NCBI GenBank assembly: GCA_021636625.1
Contig: JAJWLX010000014.1
Coordinates: 1-64,000 of the forward strand
DNA: 64,000 bases
Reading direction: 5' to 3'
Origin: Prevotella sp.
GTDB taxonomy: Bacteria > Bacteroidota > Bacteroidia > Bacteroidales > Bacteroidaceae
This document shows, piece by piece, positions 7,344 through 16,805 of the stretch. Each line of letters opens with the position of its first letter. Position 1 is the first letter of the stretch. The notes under the pieces are model-generated. The model was given only the letters and a program-made list of their open reading frames with translations. It did not search any database and was not told where the DNA came from. The position numbers and the translations under genes were made by a program.

Positions 7344-9419
7344 TTATAACGTTCCGTACTCCTCAGAATAGCGGAGCATCTGCTCGGTATAGCTCTCCTC
7401 GTAATCGAGATTTACGTCGATAGGATTGCCCTCCTCATCATAGACCAGCGTCATCTTTGGATTGATGAAACCCTTGTATGGAGCCAGGTTCAGTTTCTTA
7501 TATCTCGCCAGAATCTCGCGATGCAAGTCTGGATCGATATTCACGGCATACTTCTCTACCAACTGGCGGGCTGCCTCGTAATCACCCTCACTCTTGATAC
7601 GCTGAATCTCAGCAAGCAATTCTCCAAACAGATGACGGAGCTTCCCGTAATCATTCACCTTCACATAGGTGCGGGTGGTTACGATATTTCCCGCAGCATC
7701 CTTCAGGGCATCCTCGGCAGAAGCATAGCTTACTTCTTCCGTAACCAGTTCCACGGCTCCCTCGGCATGCTCCAGGGTCCACCAGGCAATGAGGGCACGA
7801 TTTCTCATGTGCGCCTCCTCTATCTTGTCACCCTCCTTGATTCGGATAGTCTGGGTGAGCAAACCGTTCATCAGATAACTGTAATACTGCGCCTTATATG
7901 CCTCATCATTAGGAGTCAGTCCCAACTCAACCAACTTATGGTCAGCCACATAGTACAGACCGAAAAGATCGGCTCTCGCCTCCTCTATCGTGTTGCCATA
8001 CGCCTTCAGGGCATCAGGATCGGTGCCAGGAAGAAGCTGACCGCTGCCGTGTCCCAGACACTCGTGAAGGTCGGTATGCAGGTCGTCGGTGATATCAGCA
8101 TACTGATTCATCAGCGCCACAGTCTCCTCATCGATGACAAACTCATCTCTGAATCCATTGCCCTGAGCCGCCTTGTTGTAGGCATCAGTCAGGTTGCCGA
8201 TGGTAACGCTCTTCGAACCGTGCTCCTGACGGATCCAGTTGGCATTAGGCAGATTGATGCCGATAGCCGAAGCAGGATATTCCTCTCCGCCAAGCATCGC
8301 CGCACAGATCACGTTGGCAGTAACGCCCTTCACCTCCGGTTTGCGGAAACGGGGATCCACAGGCGAATGATCCTCAAACCACTGAGCATTCTGACTGATG
8401 GTCTGGGTTCGCTGGGTAGCCTCCAGGTCCTTGTATTCCACGATACCTTCCCAGGTACCTTTCAATCCCAATGGGTCGCCATATACTTCGATGAATCCGT
8501 TGATGAAATCCACCATGCCTTCGTGCTGCTGCACCCAGGCGATGCTGTATCGGTCGAAATCCTCCAGATTACCGGTGCGATAGAACTTCACGAGCAGGTC
8601 GATGACATGCTTCTGTCCCTCATTTTCAGCGAATTTCTGCGCCTTGAGCAACCAGGAAACGATTTCCTTGATAGGCTCACTATAGAGTCCATCCTCCTTC
8701 CACACCAGCTCAATCATCTCGTTGTTGCGCTTGGTGAGCTTGGAATTGAGTCCGTAAGATGGTGGTGTCGGGTTAGACGCATCCTTCAGTCGGGCATAGA
8801 ATCTCTCCACTTCCGCCTGGGTCACATTCTCATAGAAGTTGCAGGCAGAGGTCTTTACCAGGTCTTCGCCATCGGTCTGGTTCACTCTCTTCGGCATCAC
8901 CTCCGGATCGAAGATGACAGGTACGAGCTGAGCGAGGAGATCTTCCTTGCTCTCTCCTCTCTTGAGGGGCAACTCATCCTCAGAGATTTTCTCCATCAAC
9001 TGATAGAAGAATTCCTCAGAGAATCCCGGCTTGAATTTCTCGCAGCCATAATGATGATGGATGCCGCTGGCAAACCATACGCGCTTCAGATATACTTCGA
9101 AAGCCTTGAATTCTTCGGAATCGCATACAGAAGAAGTTTCGATTTCAGTAGTAGAATCGCTTGCTGTCTCTGTGATTTCGATAGCCTCTCCGCTAATTCC
9201 CTTGTAATGGCGATAAATTGCCTCCAGGGTTTTGCGAATGCGCAGGTTGTACTTTCCCTGCTGGTCGAACGTGATGTCACGTCCCATCAGGGTAGCCTTT
9301 GCCAGGCAGTAAATATACAATTTCTGATTGAGCGACAATGCATCGAATCCCTTCAGCTCGTAACGCAGCATCTGGATGTCGGCAAAGCGCTCGTGGGTGT
9401 TTACATTACAATTTGCCAT
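7344..9419 (-). CDS. dipeptidyl peptidase III (M49 family)
   Basis: 691 residues. The M49 zinc motif HECLGH begins at residue 452, and EEARADLFGLYY supplies the further metal glutamate about 55 residues later. These enzymes release dipeptides from peptide N-termini. No signal peptide is visible (MANCNVNTHERFADIQ), so a cytoplasmic place is likely, although some Bacteroidales relatives are exported. TTTG-N19-TACTTTTG lies just before the start. The gene is divergent from recQ. Confidence 0.92.
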   Translation of the reverse strand: MANCNVNTHERFADIQMLRYELKGFDALSLNQKLYIYCLAKATLMGRDITFDQQGKYNLRIRKTLEAIYRHYKGISGEAIEITETASDSTTEIETSSVCDSEEFKAFEVYLKRVWFASGIHHHYGCEKFKPGFSEEFFYQLMEKISEDELPLKRGESKEDLLAQLVPVIFDPEVMPKRVNQTDGEDLVKTSACNFYENVTQAEVERFYARLKDASNPTPPSYGLNSKLTKRNNEMIELVWKEDGLYSEPIKEIVSWLLKAQKFAENEGQKHVIDLLVKFYRTGNLEDFDRYSIAWVQQHEGMVDFINGFIEVYGDPLGLKGTWEGIVEYKDLEATQRTQTISQNAQWFEDHSPVDPRFRKPEVKGVTANVICAAMLGGEEYPASAIGINLPNANWIRQEHGSKSVTIGNLTDAYNKAAQGNGFRDEFVIDEETVALMNQYADITDDLHTDLHECLGHGSGQLLPGTDPDALKAYGNTIEEARADLFGLYYVADHKLVELGLTPNDEAYKAQYYSYLMNGLLTQTIRIKEGDKIEEAHMRNRALIAWWTLEHAEGAVELVTEEVSYASAEDALKDAAGNIVTTRTYVKVNDYGKLRHLFGELLAEIQRIKSEGDYEAARQLVEKYAVNIDPDLHREILARYKKLNLAPYKGFINPKMTLVYDEEGNPIDVNLDYEESYTEQMLRYSEEYGTL

Positions 9420-9442
9420 GTTCTAAACCTTTATTTCTAGCG

Positions 9443-9473
9443 CAAAAGTACGACAATTATTTGGATTTTCAAA
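9443..9473 (-). promoter_or_regulatory. DPP III promoter
   Basis: On the minus strand, TTTG at 9473-9470, 19 bases, then TACTTTTG at 9450-9443, a full Bacteroidetes promoter 24 bases before the ATG. Confidence 0.75.
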
Positions 9474-9534
9474 CTTTTCAGCCAACTTTTCTTATTTTAT
9501 TGAAAGAAATGTAATAAATCTCCCGTTTTTTACG

Positions 9535-9542
9535 TAACTTTG
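9535..9542 (+). promoter_or_regulatory. recQ promoter box
   Basis: TAACTTTG followed by C, 41 bases before the recQ ATG; the -33 element is weak. Confidence 0.55.
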
Positions 9543-9583
9543 CAGGAATATCCAATGTAAAAGAAGAAAAATAGTTAAGAAAT

Positions 9584-11485
9584 ATGCAAATCAACGAGAT
9601 ATTGAAATCTTACTTCGGATACGATTCCTTCCGACCCAACCAGGAAGCCATCATCCGGGAAGTGATGCAAGGTAACGACTGTCTGGTACTGATGCCGACG
9701 GGCGGAGGAAAGAGTCTGTGCTATCAGGTTCCGGCGCTGGCCATGGAGGGAACAGCAGTGGTCATTTCGCCACTCATCAGTCTGATGCACGACCAGGTGG
9801 AAGCCCTCAAGGCGAACGGCATTCCAGCCGAAGCTCTCAACAGCGGCAACGATGTAACCGATGATCTCATCATCCGCAGGAGATGCGAGGCGGGCGAACT
9901 GAAACTGCTCTATGTTTCGCCCGAAAAACTCCTCAGCGAGATACCTTATCTGTTCAGCAACATCAAGATTTCGCTCTTCGCCGTTGATGAAGCCCACTGT
10001 ATCAGTCAGTGGGGCCACGACTTCCGTCCGGAGTATTCCCAGCTCGGACTCCTGCACGAGAAATTCAATGGCGTGCCGGTGATGGCGCTCACGGCTACAG
10101 CCGATAAGATTACCCGAGAGGACATCATCAACCAGCTGCATCTGAACGGCCAGACCTTCGTGAGCAGTTTCGACCGTCCGAACCTCAGTCTTACCGTGCG
10201 CCAGGAAAGCACGAAGAAGGAGAAGCTGAAATTCATTTACCATTTCATCGCCCGTCGCCCTGACGAGGCAGGCATCATCTACTGCCTCTCGCGCAAGAAC
10301 ACGGAGATGGTGGCAGAGGCTTTGCAGGAGCATGGCATACAGGCAGAGGCCTATCATGCCGGACTCTCCGCCCAGCAGCGAGCATCGGTTCAGGAGCGTT
10401 TCAAGATGGACCAGATAGAAGTGGTGTGCGCTACCATCGCCTTCGGAATGGGTATCGACAAGGGCAACGTGCGCTGGGTGATTCACTACAACATGCCGAA
10501 GAGCATCGAGAGTTTCTATCAGGAGATAGGACGAGCCGGAAGAGACGGCGCACCTGCCGATACGGTATTGTTCTATTCGATGGCAGACATCATCACCCTC
10601 CGTTCGTTCTGCGAAGAAAGCGGACAGAAAGCGGTGAATCTGGAAAAACTGAGAAGAATGGAAGAATACGCCGAATCGAGAGTCTGCCGAAGAAGAATCC
10701 TCCTGAATTATTTCGGAGAGACCTCCAGCAAGGATTGCGGTCATTGTGATGTCTGCAACAATCCGCCCCGCACTTTCGATGGTACCGTGCTTACCCAAAA
10801 GGCGCTGAGTGCCGTGGTCCGTGCGGGTGAAAAGATTGCCGTGGGTACCTGTATAGAGATATTGAGGGGTATGCAGACGCCTGCCGTGGCTCGCAACCAC
10901 TACAACGAACTGAAAACCTTTGGTGTGGGCAAGGATGTGAGCGTCCGCGACTGGCAGGCATACATGCTCCAGATGTTGCAGATGGGATTCTTCGAGGTGG
11001 CGTATAATATGCATAACCAGATGAAGGTCACGCCATTAGGCTGGAAGGTCCTCAAGGGAGAACACCAGGTTTCATTGGCGATTATGGAGAACAAAGACCT
11101 GCAGAGCCGGACTCAAGGAAGAGGAGCCGGAGGAAGAGCAGGAAGAACTGGACATGGAAACAGACAGGATTCCGACAGTCATCTTCCTTTCGGAGATCAT
11201 AACATCCCAGTGGTACATGCCGAGCGTGTGATTTTCGAGGAAGAAATGGCGGGTGTAGAAGACAAGAAGCTTTTCGAGTATCTGCGTAAGATACGCAAGA
11301 ATCTTGCCGATGAGCAGGGCTATCCTCCATACATCGTGTTATCAGATAAGAGTCTGCACGAATTAACCAAGATGAAGCCTACCACCCTCCAGGCATTCGG
11401 TCTCATCAGCGGTATCGGCGAATTCAAGATCAAGAAATATGGCGATACATTTATCAAAGCCATCAAGAAATATACAGGCAAATAA
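9584..11485 (+). CDS. recQ: ATP-dependent DNA helicase RecQ
   Basis: 3'-5' helicase for repair and restart of replication. Walker A MPTGGGKS (38-45), DEAH (135-138) with SQWGHDFRPEY, the helicase motif IGRAGRDG, a zinc site near 367-390 (GHCDVC), an RQC winged helix (VTPLGWKVLKGEH), and an HRDC domain (PPYIVLSDKSLHELTKM) at the C-terminus. 633 residues. The linker between RQC and HRDC (about 11100-11190) reads as a basic Gly/Arg string, while the next frame reads an acidic KEEEPEEEQEELDMETDRIP; a pair of compensating indels is possible. Divergent from DPP III, converging on the ATP synthase operon. Confidence 0.95.
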   Translation: MQINEILKSYFGYDSFRPNQEAIIREVMQGNDCLVLMPTGGGKSLCYQVPALAMEGTAVVISPLISLMHDQVEALKANGIPAEALNSGNDVTDDLIIRRRCEAGELKLLYVSPEKLLSEIPYLFSNIKISLFAVDEAHCISQWGHDFRPEYSQLGLLHEKFNGVPVMALTATADKITREDIINQLHLNGQTFVSSFDRPNLSLTVRQESTKKEKLKFIYHFIARRPDEAGIIYCLSRKNTEMVAEALQEHGIQAEAYHAGLSAQQRASVQERFKMDQIEVVCATIAFGMGIDKGNVRWVIHYNMPKSIESFYQEIGRAGRDGAPADTVLFYSMADIITLRSFCEESGQKAVNLEKLRRMEEYAESRVCRRRILLNYFGETSSKDCGHCDVCNNPPRTFDGTVLTQKALSAVVRAGEKIAVGTCIEILRGMQTPAVARNHYNELKTFGVGKDVSVRDWQAYMLQMLQMGFFEVAYNMHNQMKVTPLGWKVLKGEHQVSLAIMENKDLQSRTQGRGAGGRAGRTGHGNRQDSDSHLPFGDHNIPVVHAERVIFEEEMAGVEDKKLFEYLRKIRKNLADEQGYPPYIVLSDKSLHELTKMKPTTLQAFGLISGIGEFKIKKYGDTFIKAIKKYTGK

Positions 11486-11492
11486 AAAAAAG

Positions 11493-11524
11493 GAGAGGTA
11501 ACCTGGGCCAACAAGTTACCTCTC
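11493..11524 (-). terminator. terminator of the ATP synthase operon
   Basis: A perfect 10-base stem (GAGAGGTAAC with GTTACCTCTC) followed on the minus strand by CCTTTTTTTT. It lies between converging recQ and atpG; the T-run side fits the minus strand. Confidence 0.85.
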
Positions 11525-11547
11525 GAATTTGAAATAACGGCATGGAG

Positions 11548-11584
11548 AAGCTAATTATTCTAGCTTCCTCCCATAATATCTAAC
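11548..11584 (-). repeat. degenerate duplicate of the atpG 3' end
   Basis: Read on the minus strand this stretch translates LDIMGGS-stop-NN-stop, matching the atpG C-terminus LDIVGGSVNN-stop in the next 38 bases upstream. Differences are mostly at third positions. It appears to be a decayed tandem copy of the gene's tail. Confidence 0.75.
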
Positions 11585-11592
11585 GTAGAAGC

Positions 11593-12567
11593 TTAGTTAT
11601 TCACGCTTCCACCCACGATATCCAACAATTCATTCGTAATGGCCTGTTGACGACTCTTGTTGTACTGAAGATTCAGTTCACGCAAGAGTTCATCGGCATT
11701 ATCCGTAGCAGTCTGCATGGCAACCATACGGGCTGCATGCTCACTCGCCTGACTATCCAACAAAGCAGTGTAAACCATCAGATGAAGCTGCTTAGGAACC
11801 AATACTCCCAATACAGTCTCCAGATCCGGCTCCACGATGAAGTCATCGTTCAGAGGATGCGCCTCTGCACGCTCTCTTTCATCCTCACCAGCCTGCTTCT
11901 TGCGCAGATACTCCTGGACCTTCGCCGTAGCCACATTCGATGTGAGGTCACGGTCGTTGTCCTCTCCTATCGCCTCCGTGCTGAGGTCGATAGGCAGGAA
12001 AGTCTTCTGGGTCAGGATCTGCGAACCGGCACTCTTGAAGTGGTGATAGATCATCTCCACCTTGTCGAGTTCGCCAGCAGCATACTGCTTGGCAAGCTTG
12101 CGGGCGATGTCGGCACAAGCGCTTGAATTAGGATGATCGGCAAGATCCATGAAGTTACCGCCAATCTTCAATCCCAGCTTCTGTGCCTTCTCAGCCACCT
12201 TTCTGCCGATAGGATATACCGTGATGTCGTCAATGCCATGAGCCTTATACTCGTCCACCGCCTGAATCATCATCTTGATGACGTTGGAATTGAAACCACC
12301 GCACAAGCTGCTGTTAGAGCTATATACGATGAGAGCCACACGCTTGATTTCCTTGTGCTCCACCTGCAACTCATGGTCCACATTCGGAGTACTCACCAGG
12401 AAGCTCTTCAGGATATGCTCCAGCATATTCTCATAAGGCAGCATATTCTGGATAGCTACCTGAGCATGATGCAACTTGCTGGATGCCACCATCTTCATCG
12501 CACTCGTAATCTTACGGGTACTGTTGACGCTGGCGATGCGAGTCTTAATCTCTTTTAACGACGGCAT
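11593..12567 (-). CDS. atpG: ATP synthase F1 gamma subunit
   Basis: Central rotor shaft of F1. The start MPSLKEIKTRIASVNSTRKI and the end ARMVAMQTATDNADELL... are the two terminal helices of the coiled coil. 324 residues is about 35 more than E. coli gamma; the extra is a charged insertion around 205-240 (EYLRKKQAGEDERERAEAHP). It is the last gene of the operon, 6 bases after atpA. The insertion may matter because the epsilon subunit here lacks its C-terminal inhibitory helices. Confidence 0.96.
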   Translation of the reverse strand: MPSLKEIKTRIASVNSTRKITSAMKMVASSKLHHAQVAIQNMLPYENMLEHILKSFLVSTPNVDHELQVEHKEIKRVALIVYSSNSSLCGGFNSNVIKMMIQAVDEYKAHGIDDITVYPIGRKVAEKAQKLGLKIGGNFMDLADHPNSSACADIARKLAKQYAAGELDKVEMIYHHFKSAGSQILTQKTFLPIDLSTEAIGEDNDRDLTSNVATAKVQEYLRKKQAGEDERERAEAHPLNDDFIVEPDLETVLGVLVPKQLHLMVYTALLDSQASEHAARMVAMQTATDNADELLRELNLQYNKSRQQAITNELLDIVGGSVNN

Positions 12568-12573
12568 AGGCTA

Positions 12574-14160
12574 TTACGCTTTATATTGTCCTGCTACATT
12601 AGCCATGGTATCCTTGATCACCGCGATGCAATCGTCGGTGAGCTTACCATCAGCCAAAGTCTCGATTACGTCGGCGTGCTGGCTGCGCATAGCGTCGAGG
12701 AACTGATCCTGGCAATCGCGAACCTTGTCCATTGGCACGTCGTGCATCAGTCCGTGCACACCACAATAGAGGATAGCCACCTGCTCGCCCACTGGCATAG
12801 GGCGATACTGAGGCTGAACCAGCAACTGGTCGTTCTTTCTACCACGGTCCAGTGTCATCGCTGTTACGGCATCCATATCGCTTGAGAACTTGGAGAAAGC
12901 CTCCAGCTCACGATACTGAGCCATATCAATCTTCAGGGTACCAGCCACCTTCTTCATACTCTTGATCTGGGCAGAACCACCTACACGAGATACTGAGATA
13001 CCTACGTTGATAGCTGGGCGGAAGCCCTGGTTGAAGAGGTCGGTCTCCAGGAAGATCTGACCGTCGGTGATGGAAATCACGTTGGTTGGGATGTATGCAG
13101 AAACGTCACCAGCCTGGGTCTCGATGATTGGGAGGGCTGTCAAAGAGCCACCACCCTTCACCTTGCCCTTCAGGCACTCAGGAAGGTCGTTCATCTGCTC
13201 GGCTACCTCCTGCTGGTCGTTGATACGAGCGGCACGCTCCAACAGACGAGAGTGGAGATAGAACACATCACCAGGATAAGCCTCACGTCCTGATGGACGG
13301 CGGAGGATCAATGATACCTCACGGTAAGCCACAGCCTGCTTACTCAAGTCATCATATACTACGAGGGCTGAGTAACCACGGTCGCGGAAGTACTCTCCGA
13401 TGGCTGCACCGGCGAATGGTGCATAATACTGCATGGCTGCAGGATCGGCAGCGGTAGCACTTACGATGATGGTATATGGCAGGGCGCCGTGCTCCTTCAG
13501 GTTCTGTACCAATGCTGCAACGGTAGATGCTTTCTGGCCGATGGCTACATAGATACAATATACAGGCTTGCCTGCCTCATAGAAACTCTTCTGGTTGATG
13601 ATGGTATCCACTGCGATGGCAGTCTTACCGGTCTGACGGTCACCGATGATCAACTCACGCTGTCCACGACCGATAGGAATCATGGAGTCTACCGCCTTCA
13701 AACCTGTCTGAAGAGGTTCCTTTACTGGCTGACGATAGATTACACCAGGTGCCTTACGATCCAAAGGCATCTCGAAAGAATCGGTGAGATCGATGTCACC
13801 CAGACCATCAATAGCCTGACCCAAAGGGTTTACGACACGTCCGAGGAAATTGTCGTTTACGCGGATAGAAGCAATACGGTGTGTACGCTTCACGCTCTGT
13901 CCCTCCTTGATGCCAGCTGTAGGACCTAAGAGGACACAACCTACATTGTCTTCCTCCAAGTTCATGACGATAGCCATGGTTCCATTCTCAAACTCAAGAA
14001 GTTCATTAGCCTCGGCATTACGCAGACCATAGATACGAGCCACGCCATCGCTGACGGTAAGCACGGTACCCACCTCGTCAAACTGCTGAGAGCCATTAAC
14101 CTCCTGGAGCTGCTGCTGAAGAACCTCAGACACCTCACTTGGTTTAATTTTATCTGACAT
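12574..14160 (-). CDS. atpA: ATP synthase F1 alpha subunit
   Basis: Non-catalytic nucleotide-binding subunit of F1, 528 residues. Walker A GDRQTGKTA and the signature PAINVGISVSRVGGSAQ are present. The ATG at 14160 (MSDKIKPSEVSEVLQQQL) follows atpH by 23 bases. Confidence 0.98.
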   Translation of the reverse strand: MSDKIKPSEVSEVLQQQLQEVNGSQQFDEVGTVLTVSDGVARIYGLRNAEANELLEFENGTMAIVMNLEEDNVGCVLLGPTAGIKEGQSVKRTHRIASIRVNDNFLGRVVNPLGQAIDGLGDIDLTDSFEMPLDRKAPGVIYRQPVKEPLQTGLKAVDSMIPIGRGQRELIIGDRQTGKTAIAVDTIINQKSFYEAGKPVYCIYVAIGQKASTVAALVQNLKEHGALPYTIIVSATAADPAAMQYYAPFAGAAIGEYFRDRGYSALVVYDDLSKQAVAYREVSLILRRPSGREAYPGDVFYLHSRLLERAARINDQQEVAEQMNDLPECLKGKVKGGGSLTALPIIETQAGDVSAYIPTNVISITDGQIFLETDLFNQGFRPAINVGISVSRVGGSAQIKSMKKVAGTLKIDMAQYRELEAFSKFSSDMDAVTAMTLDRGRKNDQLLVQPQYRPMPVGEQVAILYCGVHGLMHDVPMDKVRDCQDQFLDAMRSQHADVIETLADGKLTDDCIAVIKDTMANVAGQYKA

Positions 14161-14183
14161 TTTGTTATTTGCTTTAATTATTT

Positions 14184-14720
14184 TTACTTTTTGAGCTGTG
14201 TCAGAATGTTGTTGAGCTTAGTCTTTACGCTCGCATCCATTCTGTAAGTATCATACTCAAGGATGAAACCACCAATCAGTTCAGGGTTCACCTCGGTCTT
14301 GAACTCCACAGTACCTTTCGTTCTCTGCTCCACCATCTTACGCATCTTGTCCTCCGTAGAGGCGTCAACGGCAGTGGCGGTGATCAGCTTACCGCGGATG
14401 ATGTTCTTCTGTTTCCTGTAAAGAGTGATATACGAAGCAGCCATGAATTGCAGGGTGCTCTCCCTATCCTCTTTCAAGACGAGAGTGATAAACTTCTTGC
14501 TCAATTCCGTAGGCTCTTTGCCCAGGGCTGTGGTGAGAAGTGCCTCTTTCTTGTCCTTTGAAAGCATAGGGTTGTCTATCGTAAATCTCAGTTCAGGCAC
14601 GTCGATGTAGCTCTTAAAGAGCGTCTGCATCTCCTGGTACACCTGATCTTCGAGCTTCATGCCGAGTGCAGCCTTGATGAGGGCACGGGCATAACGCACC
14701 GATATTACACCTATATCCAT
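14184..14720 (-). CDS. atpH: ATP synthase F1 delta subunit (OSCP)
   Basis: 178 residues joining the peripheral stalk to the top of F1. MDIGVISVRYARALIKAA and the closing KTEVNPELIGGFILEYDTYRMDAS are typical delta/OSCP segments. It starts 8 bases after atpF. Confidence 0.95.
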   Translation of the reverse strand: MDIGVISVRYARALIKAALGMKLEDQVYQEMQTLFKSYIDVPELRFTIDNPMLSKDKKEALLTTALGKEPTELSKKFITLVLKEDRESTLQFMAASYITLYRKQKNIIRGKLITATAVDASTEDKMRKMVEQRTKGTVEFKTEVNPELIGGFILEYDTYRMDASVKTKLNNILTQLKK

Positions 14721-14728
14721 AAGCTTTA

Positions 14729-15229
14729 CTATTTGTTGTCAGAAGAAACCTCGTCCAGCAGTCGATTTATCATATCCATCTGTGCCTTGTCGTCAGAGAG
14801 TTTAGCCTTGAGCACCTTCTCTGCAATCTGAACAGAGAGTTCGGCTACCTGGCCGCGGATTTCACGAATGGCGTTCTGCTTCTCGGTCTCAATCTGCTTC
14901 TTGGCATCAGAGAGGAGACGTGCCCCTTCTTCGCGTGCTTTATCCTGTGCTTTCTCTACGATGGCATCGCGGGTATCGGCAGCCTCCTTGAGGATGGCAG
15001 CCTGCTTCTCGCGAGCTTCCTGCAAGATGGATTCACCTTCTTTTTGGATATTGGCAAGCTTCTCGTTGGCTTCGTGAGCCTTCTTCAGACTTTCATCGAT
15101 GAAAGCCTTGCGTCCGTTCACCATCTCAATGATGGCTGGGAATCCAGCCTTCCAAAGAATGATGAAGACGATGATGAAGACCAGCGTCATCCAGAAGAGC
15201 AAACCGCTATCAGGAATTAATAAATCCAT
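14729..15229 (-). CDS. atpF: ATP synthase F0 b subunit
   Basis: 166 residues: one N-terminal membrane helix (GLLFWMTLVFIIVFIILWKAGF) and a long charged coiled coil, the peripheral stalk. It is separated from atpE by 134 bases holding a large hairpin (15282-15354), unlike the tight spacing elsewhere in the operon. Confidence 0.96.
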   Translation of the reverse strand: MDLLIPDSGLLFWMTLVFIIVFIILWKAGFPAIIEMVNGRKAFIDESLKKAHEANEKLANIQKEGESILQEAREKQAAILKEAADTRDAIVEKAQDKAREEGARLLSDAKKQIETEKQNAIREIRGQVAELSVQIAEKVLKAKLSDDKAQMDMINRLLDEVSSDNK

Positions 15230-15281
15230 ATATACTGGTTAAAGTTTTACTTAAACGTTTTATTTTAACTAACTCTAGAGA

Positions 15282-15354
15282 ATCACCTTCTTCACCCCAT
15301 ACGTACTAGTTGCAACATTCATAAAAGCCAACCGCATGGGGCGAGAAGAGTGAT
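15282..15354 (-). promoter_or_regulatory. intercistronic hairpin between atpE and atpF
   Basis: Arms 15282-15300 and 15336-15354 pair at 15 of 19 positions (ATCACCTTCTTCACCCCAT with its near complement). No T-run follows, so a terminator is unlikely. Sited just after the c-subunit gene, it could protect the upstream mRNA or slow read-through, helping c be made in excess over b. Confidence 0.5.
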
Positions 15355-15363
15355 ATTCGTTTA

Positions 15364-15603
15364 TTACATAACGATAGCCAAGATGGCGATGATGACAGCG
15401 AAGAACGCAACACCCTCAACCAACGCAGCTGCGATAATCATAGAAGAACGGAGATCGCCCATCTTCTCTGGCTGGCGAGCCATAGCGTCCATAGCCTGAC
15501 CACCAATACGACCAATACCAATACCTGCGCCAATAGCGGCCAAACCTGCACCTACTGCGGCACCCAACTTTGCAATCTCTGCTGCTAATAAAAGTGATAA
15601 CAT
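15364..15603 (-). CDS. atpE: ATP synthase F0 c subunit
   Basis: 79 residues, two membrane helices in a hairpin. Helix 1 is glycine-rich (GAGLAAIGAGIGIG); the loop has ARQPE; helix 2 carries the ion-binding E63 in AALVEGVAFFA. No glutamine partner in helix 1 and no serine/threonine after E63 are seen, so proton rather than sodium coupling is the likely mode. Confidence 0.96.
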   Translation of the reverse strand: MLSLLLAAEIAKLGAAVGAGLAAIGAGIGIGRIGGQAMDAMARQPEKMGDLRSSMIIAAALVEGVAFFAVIIAILAIVM

Positions 15604-15647
15604 AATCTTAATAATTTAAGTTGTTAATATTTTCTATGTTTATAATT

Positions 15648-16757
15648 CTATTTTACGATTTCTGGCTCAGCCTCATGAGACTTTACATGAGCCAGCGAGA
15701 TGAATACTGCACTCAGCATGGTGAATACCAATGCCTGAATGTAGCTTACCAATACTTCGAGGAGCATCATAAAGGCGCTCATCGCAACACTTACTATTGT
15801 CATACCCGTACCTGCCACATAGTTGGCGATAGCATTCTCACTGATGTTGAACATGATGAAAATGATAGCCGCAAACGAAAGTGCGATGGCGTGACCCGCC
15901 ATCATGTTGGCGAAGAGTCGGATAATCAGAGCCAGCGGTTTCGTAAAGATTCCGAAGAGCTCGATGAATGGCATCAGTGGCACAGGGACCTTCAACCAGG
16001 TTGGTACCTCTGGCCAGAAGATATCTTTCCAGTATTCCTTGGTACCGGTGAAGTTGGTGATCAGGAATGTCGTTACACCGAAGAATACGGTGCAGGCGAT
16101 ATTACCCGTCAGGTTACCACCACCTGGAGGGAATGGTACGATACCCATGATGTTCGCCACGAAGATAAAGAAGAAGCAAGTAAGCAACCACGGTGCGTAC
16201 TTTGGCGCCTCCTTACCGAGCGTAGCCTCAATTACATCGGTATATACCGACATGATGAACATGTGCATCAGTCCCACAAATCCCTTTGGTGCAGGGTCAT
16301 CCACCTTGTGCTTCCTGCACCAGCGGGCTGGTATCAGGACACAGAGCAACAGGATGATAGCATCGATGAAGAGCACGCAAACGGTCTTCGTGATGGAGAT
16401 GTCAAGCGGACGAACCTCCTGGCCTCCCACCTTCTCTACTATCTTGTTGGGATTCGCCTGCGCATCAGCGTTCTTGATCACCAGGTTGAAAGGTCCTGGA
16501 CGATCTCCATTGGCATCCTTCTCTTCCGAGAATTCGCTGCTGCAGAACACGTGCCAGCCCGAAGTGGTGTTAACGATGATTGGCAGATGAATCACTACGG
16601 GATGATCTCCCACCTTGGTGATATGCCATTCATAAGAATCCTTGATATGACCCCACAATATCTCTTTCACATCGATGTTCTCCTTAGCCGATACCTGCAG
16701 AGGTGCCAGCGTGAAGAGCAGCATCGCCATCAAGAGGAATTGCTTGAGATGTTTCAT
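15648..16757 (-). CDS. atpB: ATP synthase F0 a subunit
   Basis: 369 residues. It starts with a signal-like helix ending LQVSAKEN and has a roughly 110-residue extra-membrane segment before the conserved membrane core, as in other Bacteroidetes. The proton-channel arginine sits in LALIIRLFANMMAGH. It lies between the AtpI-like gene and atpE. Confidence 0.95.
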   Translation of the reverse strand: MKHLKQFLLMAMLLFTLAPLQVSAKENIDVKEILWGHIKDSYEWHITKVGDHPVVIHLPIIVNTTSGWHVFCSSEFSEEKDANGDRPGPFNLVIKNADAQANPNKIVEKVGGQEVRPLDISITKTVCVLFIDAIILLLCVLIPARWCRKHKVDDPAPKGFVGLMHMFIMSVYTDVIEATLGKEAPKYAPWLLTCFFFIFVANIMGIVPFPPGGGNLTGNIACTVFFGVTTFLITNFTGTKEYWKDIFWPEVPTWLKVPVPLMPFIELFGIFTKPLALIIRLFANMMAGHAIALSFAAIIFIMFNISENAIANYVAGTGMTIVSVAMSAFMMLLEVLVSYIQALVFTMLSAVFISLAHVKSHEAEPEIVK

Positions 16758-16805
16758 ATTCTTTAATTCTTACTTTTATTTATTAATTATTTGTTTCAGA
16801 ACCGC

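Noticed and set aside
9575..11014. Long open frame antisense to recQ (479 codons)
   Set aside because: It lies wholly opposite a clear RecQ gene, has no family motifs, and comes from codon bias in the real strand.
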